From contig NZ_STGU01000014.1 in assembly GCF_004912135.1 (NCBI RefSeq), positions 1-64,000 on the forward strand: 64,000 nt of DNA, written 5' to 3'. This document shows positions 38,904 to 47,269 of the stretch, in pieces (positions within the stretch are counted from its first letter, which is position 1; each line of letters starts with the position of its first letter). This DNA comes from Rhizobium rosettiformans W3. Its GTDB lineage: Bacteria; Pseudomonadota; Alphaproteobacteria; Rhizobiales; Rhizobiaceae. A program made the position numbers and the translations under genes. The notes beneath the pieces are model-generated. The model was not told the origin of the DNA. It did not search any database and saw nothing but the letters and a program-made list of their open reading frames with translations.

Positions 38904-39245
38904 TTAGATGGCGGCCGTGACGATGAACTCGACCTTGTAGTCCGGCGTCGCGAGCGGCGCGCCGCTCGTGGCGCGAGCCGGCGGGTTTGCCGGGTCGATC
39001 CAGGCTTCCCAGACGGCGTTCATTTCAGCAAAGGTCGACATGTCGGAGAGGTAGATGATCGTCTGCAGGATCTTCGACTTGTCCGAACCGGCAGCGGCCA
39101 GCAGACGGTCGACTTCGGCGAGCGCCGACTTCGACTGCTCGGTCACGGTCGAGCCTTCGCCGACCTGGCCGGCCAGGTAAACAGTATTGCCGTGAACGAC
39201 GGCGCCGCTCATGCGCTTGCCGGGCTCGATACGCTTGATGCTCAT
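38904..39245 (-). CDS. RidA-family protein (Rid/YjgF/UK114)
   Basis: Small trimeric Rid-family protein of 113 residues. Canonical RidA hydrolyses reactive enamine/imine intermediates from PLP enzymes. The ATG at 39245 has AGGAG seven bases before it. Visible motifs are VYLAGQVGEG near residue 23 and the C-terminal PPARATSGAPLATPDYKVEF, which holds the catalytic-type Arg (PxRxT). The region before the ATG is also open but belongs to no family. It precedes a rightward-neighbour DUF442 gene on the same strand by 82 bases. Confidence 0.88.
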   Translation of the reverse strand: MSIKRIEPGKRMSGAVVHGNTVYLAGQVGEGSTVTEQSKSALAEVDRLLAAAGSDKSKILQTIIYLSDMSTFAEMNAVWEAWIDPANPPARATSGAPLATPDYKVEFIVTAAI

Positions 39246-39327
39246 GGGAAAACTCCTGCTTGAGGCTTGGGTAAAACACGCAGAAGCCGGACGCGAAGGC
39301 CCGGCCAGCGATGGTGACGAAATGGGA

Positions 39328-39666
39328 TCAGCCGCGCTGGCGAAGCGCGTGCTCGTAGGTGGCAGTCGAGCGTGCGCCCGAGCGGCAATAGCCGAGCATG
39401 GGGCGCTCGAACTCTTCCAGCGCATCCACCATGTCTGCGACGGCATCCGGTGTGACACCCATCGGGCCAACCGGAACATGCTTGATCTTGAGGCCCAGTT
39501 CTTCGGCGCGTTTGGCGATGACGGCAAAATCGGGCTGGCCGAAGTCTTCGCCATCGGGGCGGTGGCAGACGATCGACTTGAAGCCGAGCGCCTTGATCTC
39601 GTCGAGCTCCTCGACCGTGATCTGGCCGCTGACCGAATATTCCTCGTTGATCTGCCGGATGTTCAT
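39328..39666 (-). CDS. DUF442 / TIGR01244-type phosphatase-like or sulfurtransferase-like protein
   Basis: The 112-residue protein has a P-loop like that of cysteine phosphatases: GYCRSGARST near residue 95 (Cys-x4-Arg). This family (TIGR01244, also the N-terminal domain of rhizobial Blh proteins fused to a persulfide dioxygenase) is linked to sulfide/sulfur metabolism in some hosts. Here it stands alone, without a dioxygenase partner nearby. The function remains open between phosphatase and sulfurtransferase. Confidence 0.75.
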   Translation of the reverse strand: MNIRQINEEYSVSGQITVEELDEIKALGFKSIVCHRPDGEDFGQPDFAVIAKRAEELGLKIKHVPVGPMGVTPDAVADMVDALEEFERPMLGYCRSGARSTATYEHALRQRG

Positions 39667-39751
39667 CAGGGCACCTCGTCAATTTCCTAGGGCCAAACAT
39701 CTACGACGGGCATCCCTGAGCGTCAATCGCAAGCAACCTGCCCTTGCCCGC

Positions 39752-40579
39752 TTAGACAAAGGAAAACGCCAGCCCGTAGTCGCGGCTTTCGCCCGGCTTC
39801 AGGATATTGAACTCGCCCGCGGCCTCGAGCTCGGCACGGCCGACCCAGCGATGGGAGACGGGTTCGATGCCCAGCACATGCGCCGGCGCCTTCTGGTTTC
39901 GCCAGATCTGCAGATGCGGCAGCGTATCGGTGCGGAAACGCACCTTGAGCCGCTTGTTTCCGATGGCAGCGATCGGGCCGAGACGAAGCTCCGCCCAGCC
40001 GCCATGCCCCGCAGGAACGCAGAAGATGCCGCCGTCGCCCTCTCCAAAGGCCCAGGCAAAGCCGCCCCCTTCGAGCATCGCGCCTTCCAGCCGGGTTGCG
40101 GGATCGAAGTGCTTTGCACCGAGGTTCATGTGGTACATCAGGAAGGTCGGGAAAGCGGTGTCGCCGACATTGACGACCGTATCGGCGAGCTGCACCTCGC
40201 CGCTTTCGCCCTTCAAGCGCCACTGTCTCTGAAGACGGGCATGGCCGCCGGCGGCAAGCGTCACGTCGACGGCGCCCCGCGCCACCAGATCCTCGCCCTC
40301 CGCTGTCACCTCGAGCGAATGGGCCGGATTGGCGGAGAAGGACCCATGCAGCGGATAGTCAAGATCGGTGCCGGGGATTGGCTCGCGATGACGGATGTGG
40401 TCGGGCCCGCAGGTGAACAGGAACCCTTCCAGCGAATGATCGATGCGCGGATCCCCGTCATCGGGAATGGCCCTTCCCGGCGCCAGGTCGACCCCATCCA
40501 CGATACAGGAGCCGATGTCGAACACCGACCCTTCATCGAGGGCGAGCCGCGGTCCCTTGGGACCGGAAAACATGATCAT
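39752..40579 (-). CDS. aldose-1-epimerase-like protein (DUF4432)
   Basis: The 275-residue protein has the beta-sandwich pattern of galactose mutarotase-like proteins. The segment HSLEGFLFTCGPDHIRHREP near residue 50, PLHGSFSANPAHSLEV near 75, and FLMYHMNLGAKHFDP near 145 fit DUF4432. Conserved histidines and a Glu near the C-terminus could form a sugar site. It overlaps the MarR gene stop by four bases, so the regulator and this enzyme are coexpressed. The sugar substrate is unknown. Confidence 0.72.
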   Translation of the reverse strand: MIMFSGPKGPRLALDEGSVFDIGSCIVDGVDLAPGRAIPDDGDPRIDHSLEGFLFTCGPDHIRHREPIPGTDLDYPLHGSFSANPAHSLEVTAEGEDLVARGAVDVTLAAGGHARLQRQWRLKGESGEVQLADTVVNVGDTAFPTFLMYHMNLGAKHFDPATRLEGAMLEGGGFAWAFGEGDGGIFCVPAGHGGWAELRLGPIAAIGNKRLKVRFRTDTLPHLQIWRNQKAPAHVLGIEPVSHRWVGRAELEAAGEFNILKPGESRDYGLAFSFV

Positions 40580-41058
40580 GCGAGAGGTTCCTCGGTCTGC
40601 CGCTGCGGCGCTCTGAGGTGACCGGTGGAAACGAGATCCTCCAGCCCGACGAGTCCGCTGTCGAGCGAGGAGAGATAGGCGATATTCACATTGCGCTCAA
40701 GCCACCGCTGGAAGGCGGCCGCTTCGCTCGCGAGCCGCTCGAACCGGTCTCTGCCCTTGCTGGTCAGCGACAGAAGCTCGAAGCGCCGATCGCTGCGGTC
40801 ACGCTTGCGCAGCAGATAGCCCTTGTCTTCGAGAACCTTCACGGCCCGGCTGATTTTGGTCTTGGTCAGGCCGGCATAGCCGGAGATCGCTTTGGCCGTG
40901 GTTGGCGAACGCTCGCCCAGCGACCAGAGCACCTGCCATTCGGACCAAGACAACTCGTCATCTGGCCCGCAGAAATGAGTGAAGCCGTTATCGACGATCT
41001 CCGCGACCCGGATCAGTCGGAAGGGTAAAAAGGCTTCCAATCTCAGTTGATCCTGCAT
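40576..41058 (-). CDS. MarR-family transcriptional regulator
   Basis: Dimeric winged-helix regulator of 160 residues. The helix-turn-helix spans SEWQVLWSLGERSPTTAKAISGYAGLTKTKISRAVKVLEDKGYLLRKRDRSDRR in order (about residues 39-92), with the wing in the last part. The start has GGGGGGAG close upstream. It leads an operon with the DUF4432 epimerase and is divergent from the L,D-transpeptidase. An imperfect palindrome at 41076-41095 is a candidate operator. Confidence 0.88.
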   Translation of the reverse strand: MQDQLRLEAFLPFRLIRVAEIVDNGFTHFCGPDDELSWSEWQVLWSLGERSPTTAKAISGYAGLTKTKISRAVKVLEDKGYLLRKRDRSDRRFELLSLTSKGRDRFERLASEAAAFQRWLERNVNIAYLSSLDSGLVGLEDLVSTGHLRAPQRQTEEPLA

Positions 41059-41075
41059 TCTCCCCCCTTAATGCC

Positions 41076-41095
41076 GAACTATAAAGCGATAATTC
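41076..41095. promoter_or_regulatory. candidate MarR operator
   Basis: GAACTAT (41076-41082) and ATAATTC (41089-41095) form an inverted repeat with one mismatch around six bases. It lies 18 bases upstream of the marR-type start, in the divergent region. Size and location suit a MarR site. Confidence 0.4.
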
Positions 41096-41217
41096 AAAAC
41101 GCGTTGGCCCGGCTGCCCCCACAGCAAGTTAACCCTATATTCACTATGAATTCACCTTTTCCACATTAGTGTCAAATTTCACGCGTTTGTCGCCTGCTTA
41201 GACGAGGAAACCGAATC

Positions 41218-42576
41218 GTGTTCGACATCAGGAATTCAGGCTTGATATTGGCGGCTCTGGCTGCCGGATCCCTAGCATTGGCAGGCGCAGCCTCCGCGCA
41301 GTCGGTCTATGACGATCGCAACGCACATACCCTCCTGATCTCGCCCGAAGGCGATATCCTCGATTACGTGCCTGAGGTCGGCGAAGTCGTGATTAGCCGC
41401 GATCGCATGGGCCGTACGATCCTGATCGACCGCATGGGCAATCTCGTTGCCACGGAAATCCCGGCCGAAAGCTACTACCCGCCGCGCGATCGCGGTCGAA
41501 ACGGTAGCCTGCCCGGCGTTTACGATCCCTATCAGCGCCAGGACCCCTATCCGCAGCGCGGCTGGGATGATGACGTGACGACCGCGTCGATCCCCGACGC
41601 CCTGCCCGGCGATCAGGCACCGCTCGACCAGATGCCGCAGGACATGCCCTATGGCGGCCCCGACCTGCCTCTACCGGCCGACAACGCGCCGGCCCGGACC
41701 GTCACGCCCGAAATCCCGGTCAAGAGCGACCTCTCCCGCCTCGAGATTACCGCGCTTCAGGTCTTCCTTGATCGCGAAGGCATTTCGCCCGGCGTCATCG
41801 ACGGCAAGATGGGCCAGAACGTCAACAAGGCGATCGTCGCCTGGGAGCAGATGACGGGCGAAACCCTCGACCCGAACAATGCCGAGGACATTCTTGAGCG
41901 TCTGCGCCTGTCCGGCGGTCTCGCGATCAAGAACTACACGATCACCGCCGGCGATGCGGCCGGCCCCTTCGTCGCCTCGATCCCTGACGACTACGCCCAC
42001 AAGGCGCAATTGCCGGCGCTCTCCTATACGTCGACCGTCGAAATGCTCGCCGAGCGATTCCACATGGACGAGGGCTATCTGCGCGAACTGAACCCCGGCG
42101 TCGACTTCTCGATCCCCGGCACCACGATCAAGGTCGTCGAGCCGGGCCCGGTGAAGAAGGGGAATGTCGCGCGGATCGTCGCGAACAAGGGTCTGAAGCA
42201 GGTCTTCGCCTATGGCGAGGACGGCAGCCTGATTGCCGCCTATCCTGCCAGCATCGGCTCGGCCGATACGCCTTCCCCGTCCGGCACGGTGACGATCGAG
42301 CGTATCGCGCTCGATCCCGGCTACACCTACAACCCGAAGGTCAACTTCCAGCAGGGCAACAACACCAAGGTCCTGCAGATCCCGCCCGGCCCGAATGGCC
42401 CTGTCGGCACGGTCTGGCTCGCATTGTCGAAACCCACCTATGGCATTCACGGTACGCCCGAGCCTTCCAAGATCGGCCGCACCCAGAGCCACGGCTGTAT
42501 CCGCCTGACCAACTGGGACGCGACCGAGCTCGCCAAGATGGTCAAGGCCGGCGTGACGGTGGAATTTGTCGAGTAA
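41218..42576 (+). CDS. periplasmic L,D-transpeptidase with PG-binding and LysM-like domains
   Basis: YkuD-type transpeptidase that forms 3-3 crosslinks or anchors proteins to peptidoglycan; L,D-transpeptidases are prominent in polar-growing Rhizobiales. The 452 residues begin with a GTG (GAGGAAA upstream). A signal peptide ends near ASA-Q (residue 28), and a Pro/Asp-rich stretch follows. A PG_binding_1 segment lies near 175-225, a LysM-like segment (MLAERFHMDEGYLRELNPG) near 280, and the YkuD domain at the end with His411 and SHGCIRL (Cys427 catalytic). Confidence 0.93.
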   Translation: MFDIRNSGLILAALAAGSLALAGAASAQSVYDDRNAHTLLISPEGDILDYVPEVGEVVISRDRMGRTILIDRMGNLVATEIPAESYYPPRDRGRNGSLPGVYDPYQRQDPYPQRGWDDDVTTASIPDALPGDQAPLDQMPQDMPYGGPDLPLPADNAPARTVTPEIPVKSDLSRLEITALQVFLDREGISPGVIDGKMGQNVNKAIVAWEQMTGETLDPNNAEDILERLRLSGGLAIKNYTITAGDAAGPFVASIPDDYAHKAQLPALSYTSTVEMLAERFHMDEGYLRELNPGVDFSIPGTTIKVVEPGPVKKGNVARIVANKGLKQVFAYGEDGSLIAAYPASIGSADTPSPSGTVTIERIALDPGYTYNPKVNFQQGNNTKVLQIPPGPNGPVGTVWLALSKPTYGIHGTPEPSKIGRTQSHGCIRLTNWDATELAKMVKAGVTVEFVE

Positions 42577-43213
42577 CGGCGACGGCTCTGGGTACATCGG
42601 AAGCATCTGGTCGGAGTTCCGAGAGATCGGAAGATCACTGCCGCCTGTGGTCTTTCTCCATGGAAGCAATCACGATGAGCACAGTCTGACTGACTTTGCA
42701 GCCCAGGTGGCCCATGGTCATCCCCAGTACTTTCCACGGGGCAGCGAGGCATGGGGAACAGCGTTCACCTTCTTCCGGCGCCACGCCGACCGGTCCATCG
42801 ACGTGGCAAACCTTGGCCATCGAGCGGACGAACTGGCCGTTATGCTAGATGCCATTCGTGAGAGGCATGGTCGACCTGCTTTGCTGATGGGGTTCTCGAG
42901 CGGAGCGATCATGGCAACGGCCCTAATGGCAACGCACCGAGAGCTCGTGGACGGCGGAGTACTGCTACGCCCCCAAAGCCCCTTCGGCGAGCGAGGATCG
43001 CCGGAGTTGCAAGGCATGCAGGTGCTTATGATATCTGGAAAAGATGATCGAAGACGGACCCGTTGCGATGCAGAGCTCCTGCACAATCAACTGGTAGCAT
43101 CGGGAGCGGCGGTGACATGGCACGATTTGCCATGCGGGCATGATTTCGACCCGCTAGGACGCGACATAGAGCTAACCCGCGCCTGGATGGCCAAGCGCGG
43201 GTCACAAAACTGA
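42566..43213 (+). CDS. carboxylesterase-like alpha/beta hydrolase
   Basis: The 215-residue protein resembles small phospholipase/carboxylesterases (YpfH/EstB type). Motifs are FLHGSNHDE near residue 30, nucleophile GFSSGA near 110, the acid in ISGKDDRRR near 160 and the histidine in LPCGHDFDP near 190. The only good start is a TTG at 42566, overlapping the L,D-transpeptidase stop by 11 bases, with GGTGGAA just before it. Codon use (ATA, CTA, AGG, TTA) is less GC-biased than in its neighbours, which hints at recent acquisition. Confidence 0.75.
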   Translation: MSSNGDGSGYIGSIWSEFREIGRSLPPVVFLHGSNHDEHSLTDFAAQVAHGHPQYFPRGSEAWGTAFTFFRRHADRSIDVANLGHRADELAVMLDAIRERHGRPALLMGFSSGAIMATALMATHRELVDGGVLLRPQSPFGERGSPELQGMQVLMISGKDDRRRTRCDAELLHNQLVASGAAVTWHDLPCGHDFDPLGRDIELTRAWMAKRGSQN

Positions 43214-43226
43214 TTGATCGCGAGCG

Positions 43227-43946
43227 TCAGGCCGCCGAGCGTACCAGCCGGAAGAGGCGACGTGGCTCACCGGACCGGATGACCTTGACCGGCAGCAGGC
43301 GCATCACTTCGGAGGCAAATGCCTTGGCGTTGTCCTGAGCCTTGTCGAGATTGCTGATCTTCGCTGCATCCATCGAATACAGCGTGCCACCACAGTCGAA
43401 GATCTCGCGGAAAGCGCTGCGCTCTGCGATCGGCGTGTTGATGACATTGACGCCGCGCGCCGACAGAAGACCCTTGATGGTCAGAAGGGCGCGTGTCGTG
43501 ACCATCGAGGTCACGCGGGTCAGCACGACCGAATGGGGGATGACGAGATTTCCGGCATCTTCCATCAGCTTGATCAGATCGAGGATCTGGGCACCGCCCT
43601 TGGCATCCATGGCGCAGCCCTGAACCGGGATCATCACGTGATCCGAAAGGCCGATTGCCGTGGTGACCATGGCGTCGCGGGCGCCGGCAAGATCCATGAT
43701 GATATAGTCGTTTGTGCGCGAGAGCTCGCGGATATGCCCCTGAACAGAGGCAACCGTCACTTCCGAGATGACTTCGATATTGCGCTGCGGACCGGAGATC
43801 TCGTGCCACTGGGTGATCCAGCGCTGCGGATCGGCATCAAGGATGGCGACGCGATATCCCTGGTGCGCCAGTTCGGTGGCGAGAAGAAGGGCTGCGGTGG
43901 TCTTGCCGGCACCGCCCTTGGCATTGGCAAAAGAAATGACTGGCAT
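43227..43946 (-). CDS. ParA-family ATPase without a ParB partner
   Basis: Deviant Walker-A ATPase of 239 residues. The motif KGGAGKTT (context ISFANAKGGAGKTTAALLLA) is at the N-terminus, with LDADPQRWITQW near 40 and IIMDLAGARDAM near 85. The ATG at 43946 has AAGGA six bases upstream. It resembles the VirC1-like or single-ParA group that positions protein or DNA cargo. No parB, parS or replication gene is adjacent, so a plasmid-type partition role is unlikely. A TTAACCAT motif lies 90 bases upstream. Confidence 0.85.
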   Translation of the reverse strand: MPVISFANAKGGAGKTTAALLLATELAHQGYRVAILDADPQRWITQWHEISGPQRNIEVISEVTVASVQGHIRELSRTNDYIIMDLAGARDAMVTTAIGLSDHVMIPVQGCAMDAKGGAQILDLIKLMEDAGNLVIPHSVVLTRVTSMVTTRALLTIKGLLSARGVNVINTPIAERSAFREIFDCGGTLYSMDAAKISNLDKAQDNAKAFASEVMRLLPVKVIRSGEPRRLFRLVRSAA

Positions 43947-44035
43947 GCTTGATCCTTGGGAGGTCTGGTCCGAGCGGCTCATCGCTCTTGGGCAACCCGC
44001 GTCATCGGCGCCCCATGCCTGCATCATGCGCAAAC

Positions 44036-44043
44036 ATGGTTAA
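44036..44043 (-). promoter_or_regulatory. TTAACCAT CtrA-type half site upstream of the parA-like gene
   Basis: The reverse strand reads TTAACCAT, the 8-base CtrA motif reported for alphaproteobacteria, 90 bases upstream of the ParA ATG. A single 8-mer can occur by chance. Nothing else was found in the ~95 bases that follow before the pseudogene. Confidence 0.3.
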
Positions 44044-44141
44044 CAAAGTGGAAACGCACCCTTGCCGCCCCTCCCCCATAATGGGGAGAAGCAACGGAAA
44101 AACCTAGCATATTCGAAGATAGGAATGGGCCGAACTGCCCG

Positions 44142-44533
44142 TCAACCGCGCAGCGGCGTGCAACTGCCGACATGCTGAGGACCGACTCGGCCAGCCTTGA
44201 GATCAGACAGCAGCGGCAAGGAAGGATCCGGTCCGCCGAGACTCGCCTCGAATGTCGCGCGGTCGACCTTCACCATCCGTCCGCTGCCGAGAATGCTCAC
44301 CAGCGTCTTCTTGTCGACCACGGCAAGGCTCACTTTCTACTTGCAGAACTGCTTGCCATCCTTGCCCGTCAGCACCCAGCCCAAGGCGCCGGACTTTCCC
44401 TGGCTCATTTTACCAACCGTGTAGCCCTTCTTGAGGAGCCCCTGAAAGCTTTCGGCAGAGGCAGGCGAGGCATGAAGAAGCAAGCAGTCCCCAAGATGCA
44501 CAGGGTGCGAGCAATCACATAGGAACGAGACAT
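44142..44533 (-). pseudogene. decayed gene for a small secreted protein (frameshift and TAG)
   Basis: The ATG at 44533 has GGAGAGG upstream and begins MSRSYVIARTLCILG. A one-base shift near the GGGG run at 44490-44493 is needed to continue into CLLLHASPASA, which would complete a normal signal peptide cut after ASA. The mature part runs ESFQGLLKKGYTVGKMS to QFCK, then meets an in-frame TAG (44337-44339). The same frame then continues for about 64 residues (KVSLAVVDKKTLVSIL to CTPLRG). Two lesions make a functional product unlikely. The family is not recognised. Confidence 0.65.
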
Positions 44534-44586
44534 CAAAAGCACCTCTCCAGAATGAAAACTGAAACCGGATTTTGGGAGAATGATCG

Positions 44587-44618
44587 GAGGGCCCCAACCG
44601 GTAGTGGCGGGGGCCCTC
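44587..44618 (-). terminator. terminator-like hairpin after the iron alcohol dehydrogenase gene
   Basis: Perfect 9-bp stem GAGGGCCCC/GGGGCCCTC with a 14-base loop, just beyond the end of the catabolic operon. No T run follows in the leftward direction. Confidence 0.55.
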
Positions 44619-44637
44619 GACTCGTCAAAACAGACGA

Positions 44638-45783
44638 TTAGAAGCAGTCGGCGAAGAGCTGCTTGGTGTTTTCAAGCGTCATCTTGACCGGATTGCCGCC
44701 CGCACTCGGATCCTCGATCGCCATGGCCGAGAGCTCGTCGATCCGGTCATTGGCAATGCCCATCGCCGTCAGGTTGGCCGGCACGTTGAGCTCGGCGCGC
44801 AGCGCCAGCACATAGTCGTAGAAACCGTCGAAGCCGCCGGCGATGCCGAGATAGGCCGCCGCACGCTCGATGCGATCCTCGATCACGTGACGATTGAACT
44901 TCAGGACCGGCGGCATGACGACAGCGTTCGTCATGCCGTGATGCGTGTTGTAGACGGCACCGATCGGATGCGACAGCGCGTGGATGGCGCCAAGCCCCTT
45001 CTGGAAGGCAACGGCGCCCATGGCGGCAGCCGACATCATGTTGGTGCGAGCCTCGATATCCGTGCCGTCCTTGTAGGCGCGCGGCAGGAATTCCTTGACC
45101 AGCCGCATGCCTTCGAGCGCGATGCCCTGGCTCATCGGATGGTAGAAGGGCGAGGAATAGGCTTCCAGGCAGTGCGCAAACGCGTCCATGCCCGTGCCCG
45201 CCGTGATCATCTTCGGCATGCCGACGGTCAGTTCCGGATCGCAGATGACGACGCCCGGCAGGAACTTCGGATGGAAGATGATCTTCTTCACATGGGTTTC
45301 GGAATTGGTGATGACAGAGGCGCGGCCGACTTCGGAGCCGGTGCCCGCCGTGGTCGGTACGGCGACGATCGGCGCGATGGCGTCGGAATTGGCGCGGGTC
45401 CACCAGTCACCGATGTCCTCGAAATCCCAGACCGGCCGGGTCTGGCCGGCCATGAAGGCAACGCACTTGCCGAGATCGAGACCCGAGCCGCCGCCGAAGG
45501 CGACGACGCCGTCATGGCCGCCGTCCTTGTAGGCCTTGATGCCGGCTTCCAGGTTCTTCTCGTTCGGGTTCGGGTCCACATCGGCGAAGAGCGCACGACC
45601 AAGACCCGCCTCTTCCAGCACGTCGAGCGCCGTCTGGGTGATCGCCATCGGGGCCAGACCCCGGTCGGTGATCAACAGCGGCTTCTTCATGCCGAGCGAC
45701 TTGCAGGCGTCCGCCAGTTCCTTGATGCGGCCGCGTCCCATCTTGATGGCGGTGGGATAGCTCCAGTTGGCGACGATGTTCAT
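44638..45783 (-). CDS. iron-containing alcohol dehydrogenase
   Basis: NAD(P)-dependent, Fe-type alcohol dehydrogenase of 381 residues. The NAD loop FGGGSGLDLGK near residue 95, PTTAGTGSEVG near 143, and metal ligands in DAFAHCLEAY (Asp, His) near 200 and IHALSHPIGAVYNTHHG (two His) near 265-280 are all present. It is the last gene of the operon and overlaps the aldehyde dehydrogenase by four bases. In that context it probably oxidises an alcohol group to the aldehyde used by the neighbour. Confidence 0.92.
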   Translation of the reverse strand: MNIVANWSYPTAIKMGRGRIKELADACKSLGMKKPLLITDRGLAPMAITQTALDVLEEAGLGRALFADVDPNPNEKNLEAGIKAYKDGGHDGVVAFGGGSGLDLGKCVAFMAGQTRPVWDFEDIGDWWTRANSDAIAPIVAVPTTAGTGSEVGRASVITNSETHVKKIIFHPKFLPGVVICDPELTVGMPKMITAGTGMDAFAHCLEAYSSPFYHPMSQGIALEGMRLVKEFLPRAYKDGTDIEARTNMMSAAAMGAVAFQKGLGAIHALSHPIGAVYNTHHGMTNAVVMPPVLKFNRHVIEDRIERAAAYLGIAGGFDGFYDYVLALRAELNVPANLTAMGIANDRIDELSAMAIEDPSAGGNPVKMTLENTKQLFADCF

Positions 45784-47165
45784 TTCGTGACTTTCTTCAG
45801 GTGATAGGATTTCGGACGGGTAAGGTTCTGGAAGCCGAGCACGGAGAGCGAGCCGCCCTTGCCGGTTTCCTTGACGCCGGTCCAGCAGAGCGCCGGGTCG
45901 AGATAGTCGGCGCGGTTCATGAAGACGGTACCGGTCTCGATCTCGCGGCCGATGCGGGCAGCGCGCTCCGAATCCTGCGTCCAGAGCGAGGCGGTCAGAC
46001 CATAGGGGCTGTCATTCATCAGCTCGAGCGCCTGTTCGTCGCTCTTCACCTTCATGATGCCAACGGCGGGGCCGAAGGTCTCGTCCTTCATGAACGCCAT
46101 GGAATGGTCCACATTCACCAGGATCTGCGGCATGATATAGGCGCCGCCGTCATCGGCCGGGAAGAGCTTGGGATCGACAAGTGCCTTTGCACCCTTCGAC
46201 ACGGCATCGGCGATCTGCTCGCGCACGACCTTGGCGAAACGCTTGTTGGCCATCGGCCCCAGCGTCGTTTCCGGATCGAGCGGGTTGCCGAGCTTGTAGT
46301 TCGACACCCAGGCGACCGACTTCTCGACAAAGGCGTCGTAAAGGCTCTCATGCACATAGACGCGTTCGATGCCGCAGCAGCACTGGCCGGAATTGTAGGT
46401 CGCGCCGTCCATCAGCGTATCGACGGCAGCATCAAGGTCGGCGTCTTCCATCACATAGCCCGGATCCTTGCCGCCAAGCTCGAGGCCGAGACCGGCGAAG
46501 GTACCGGCAGCGGCCCGCTCGATCGAACGACCACCTTCGACCGAACCGGTGAAGTTGATGAAGTTGAAATTGCCAGCCGCGATCAACGCAGACGTGGTCT
46601 GGTGATCAAGGAAGAGGTTGATGAAGACATCGTCAGGCACACCCGCCTCGACGAAAGCGCGCACCATGCGCTCGCCGACGAGAAGCGTCTGGGTCGCATG
46701 CTTGATGACGACGGTGTTGCCCGCCATCAGCGCCGGCGCGATCGTATTGATCGCCGTCATGTAGGGGTAGTTCCACGGCGCGATGACGAAGACGACGCCA
46801 TGCGGCTCGCGCTCGATCCGACGCTCGAATTTGTCGCTGGCTTCGACGACGAGAGGCGCCAGCGAGTCGGCGGCGATCGCTGCGACATAGTTGGAGCGCT
46901 CGTTGAAGCCCTTGTACTCGCCGCCATAGCGGACCGGACGGCCCATCATGTGGGCGAGTTCCGGCACGACCTCGTCCGACATCTCGTTGAGGCGGGCAAC
47001 GCCCTTCAGAACCAACTGAACGCGGTCTTCGAGCGGTCGCCGCGCCCAGGCCTTCTGCGCCTTGCGGGCACGTGCCACGGCCTCAGTCGCCGCTTCCAGC
47101 GACATGGCCGGGCGCTCGGCGTAAACCGACCCATCGATCGGCGAAATGCATTGGATCATGGTCAT
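45780..47165 (-). CDS. aldehyde dehydrogenase
   Basis: NAD(P)-dependent aldehyde dehydrogenase of 461 residues. It has VIAPWNYPYMTAINTIAPAL near residue 125, the catalytic Glu region LELGGKDPGYV near 230, and the catalytic cysteine cluster SGQCCCGIERV near 263. ETFGPAVGIMKV appears near 365. The length is slightly short of typical 480-500 residue members. It lies between a glutamine-synthetase-like gene and an alcohol dehydrogenase, as PuuC-type enzymes do in gamma-glutamyl-polyamine breakdown. Gamma-glutamyl-aminoaldehyde is the inferred substrate. Confidence 0.92.
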   Translation of the reverse strand: MTMIQCISPIDGSVYAERPAMSLEAATEAVARARKAQKAWARRPLEDRVQLVLKGVARLNEMSDEVVPELAHMMGRPVRYGGEYKGFNERSNYVAAIAADSLAPLVVEASDKFERRIEREPHGVVFVIAPWNYPYMTAINTIAPALMAGNTVVIKHATQTLLVGERMVRAFVEAGVPDDVFINLFLDHQTTSALIAAGNFNFINFTGSVEGGRSIERAAAGTFAGLGLELGGKDPGYVMEDADLDAAVDTLMDGATYNSGQCCCGIERVYVHESLYDAFVEKSVAWVSNYKLGNPLDPETTLGPMANKRFAKVVREQIADAVSKGAKALVDPKLFPADDGGAYIMPQILVNVDHSMAFMKDETFGPAVGIMKVKSDEQALELMNDSPYGLTASLWTQDSERAARIGREIETGTVFMNRADYLDPALCWTGVKETGKGGSLSVLGFQNLTRPKSYHLKKVTK

Positions 47166-47269
47166 GATCGTCTTCCTATTGTTCTACAACGAAATGACAG
47201 CGACCGAAGCCGCTGTCCTTGTTTCCACCCTTACGCTGGGGATCGTGGCCGGCTCAAGCCCGCCATTGG

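Noticed and set aside
43227..43946. Plasmid repABC or partition locus
   Set aside because: No repB/parB or repC and no centromere-like repeats flank the ParA-like gene.
44073..44092. CTCCCC/GGGGAG repeat as a second RIME copy
   Set aside because: Only one short six-base arm pair matches; the terminal repeats and second palindrome are missing.
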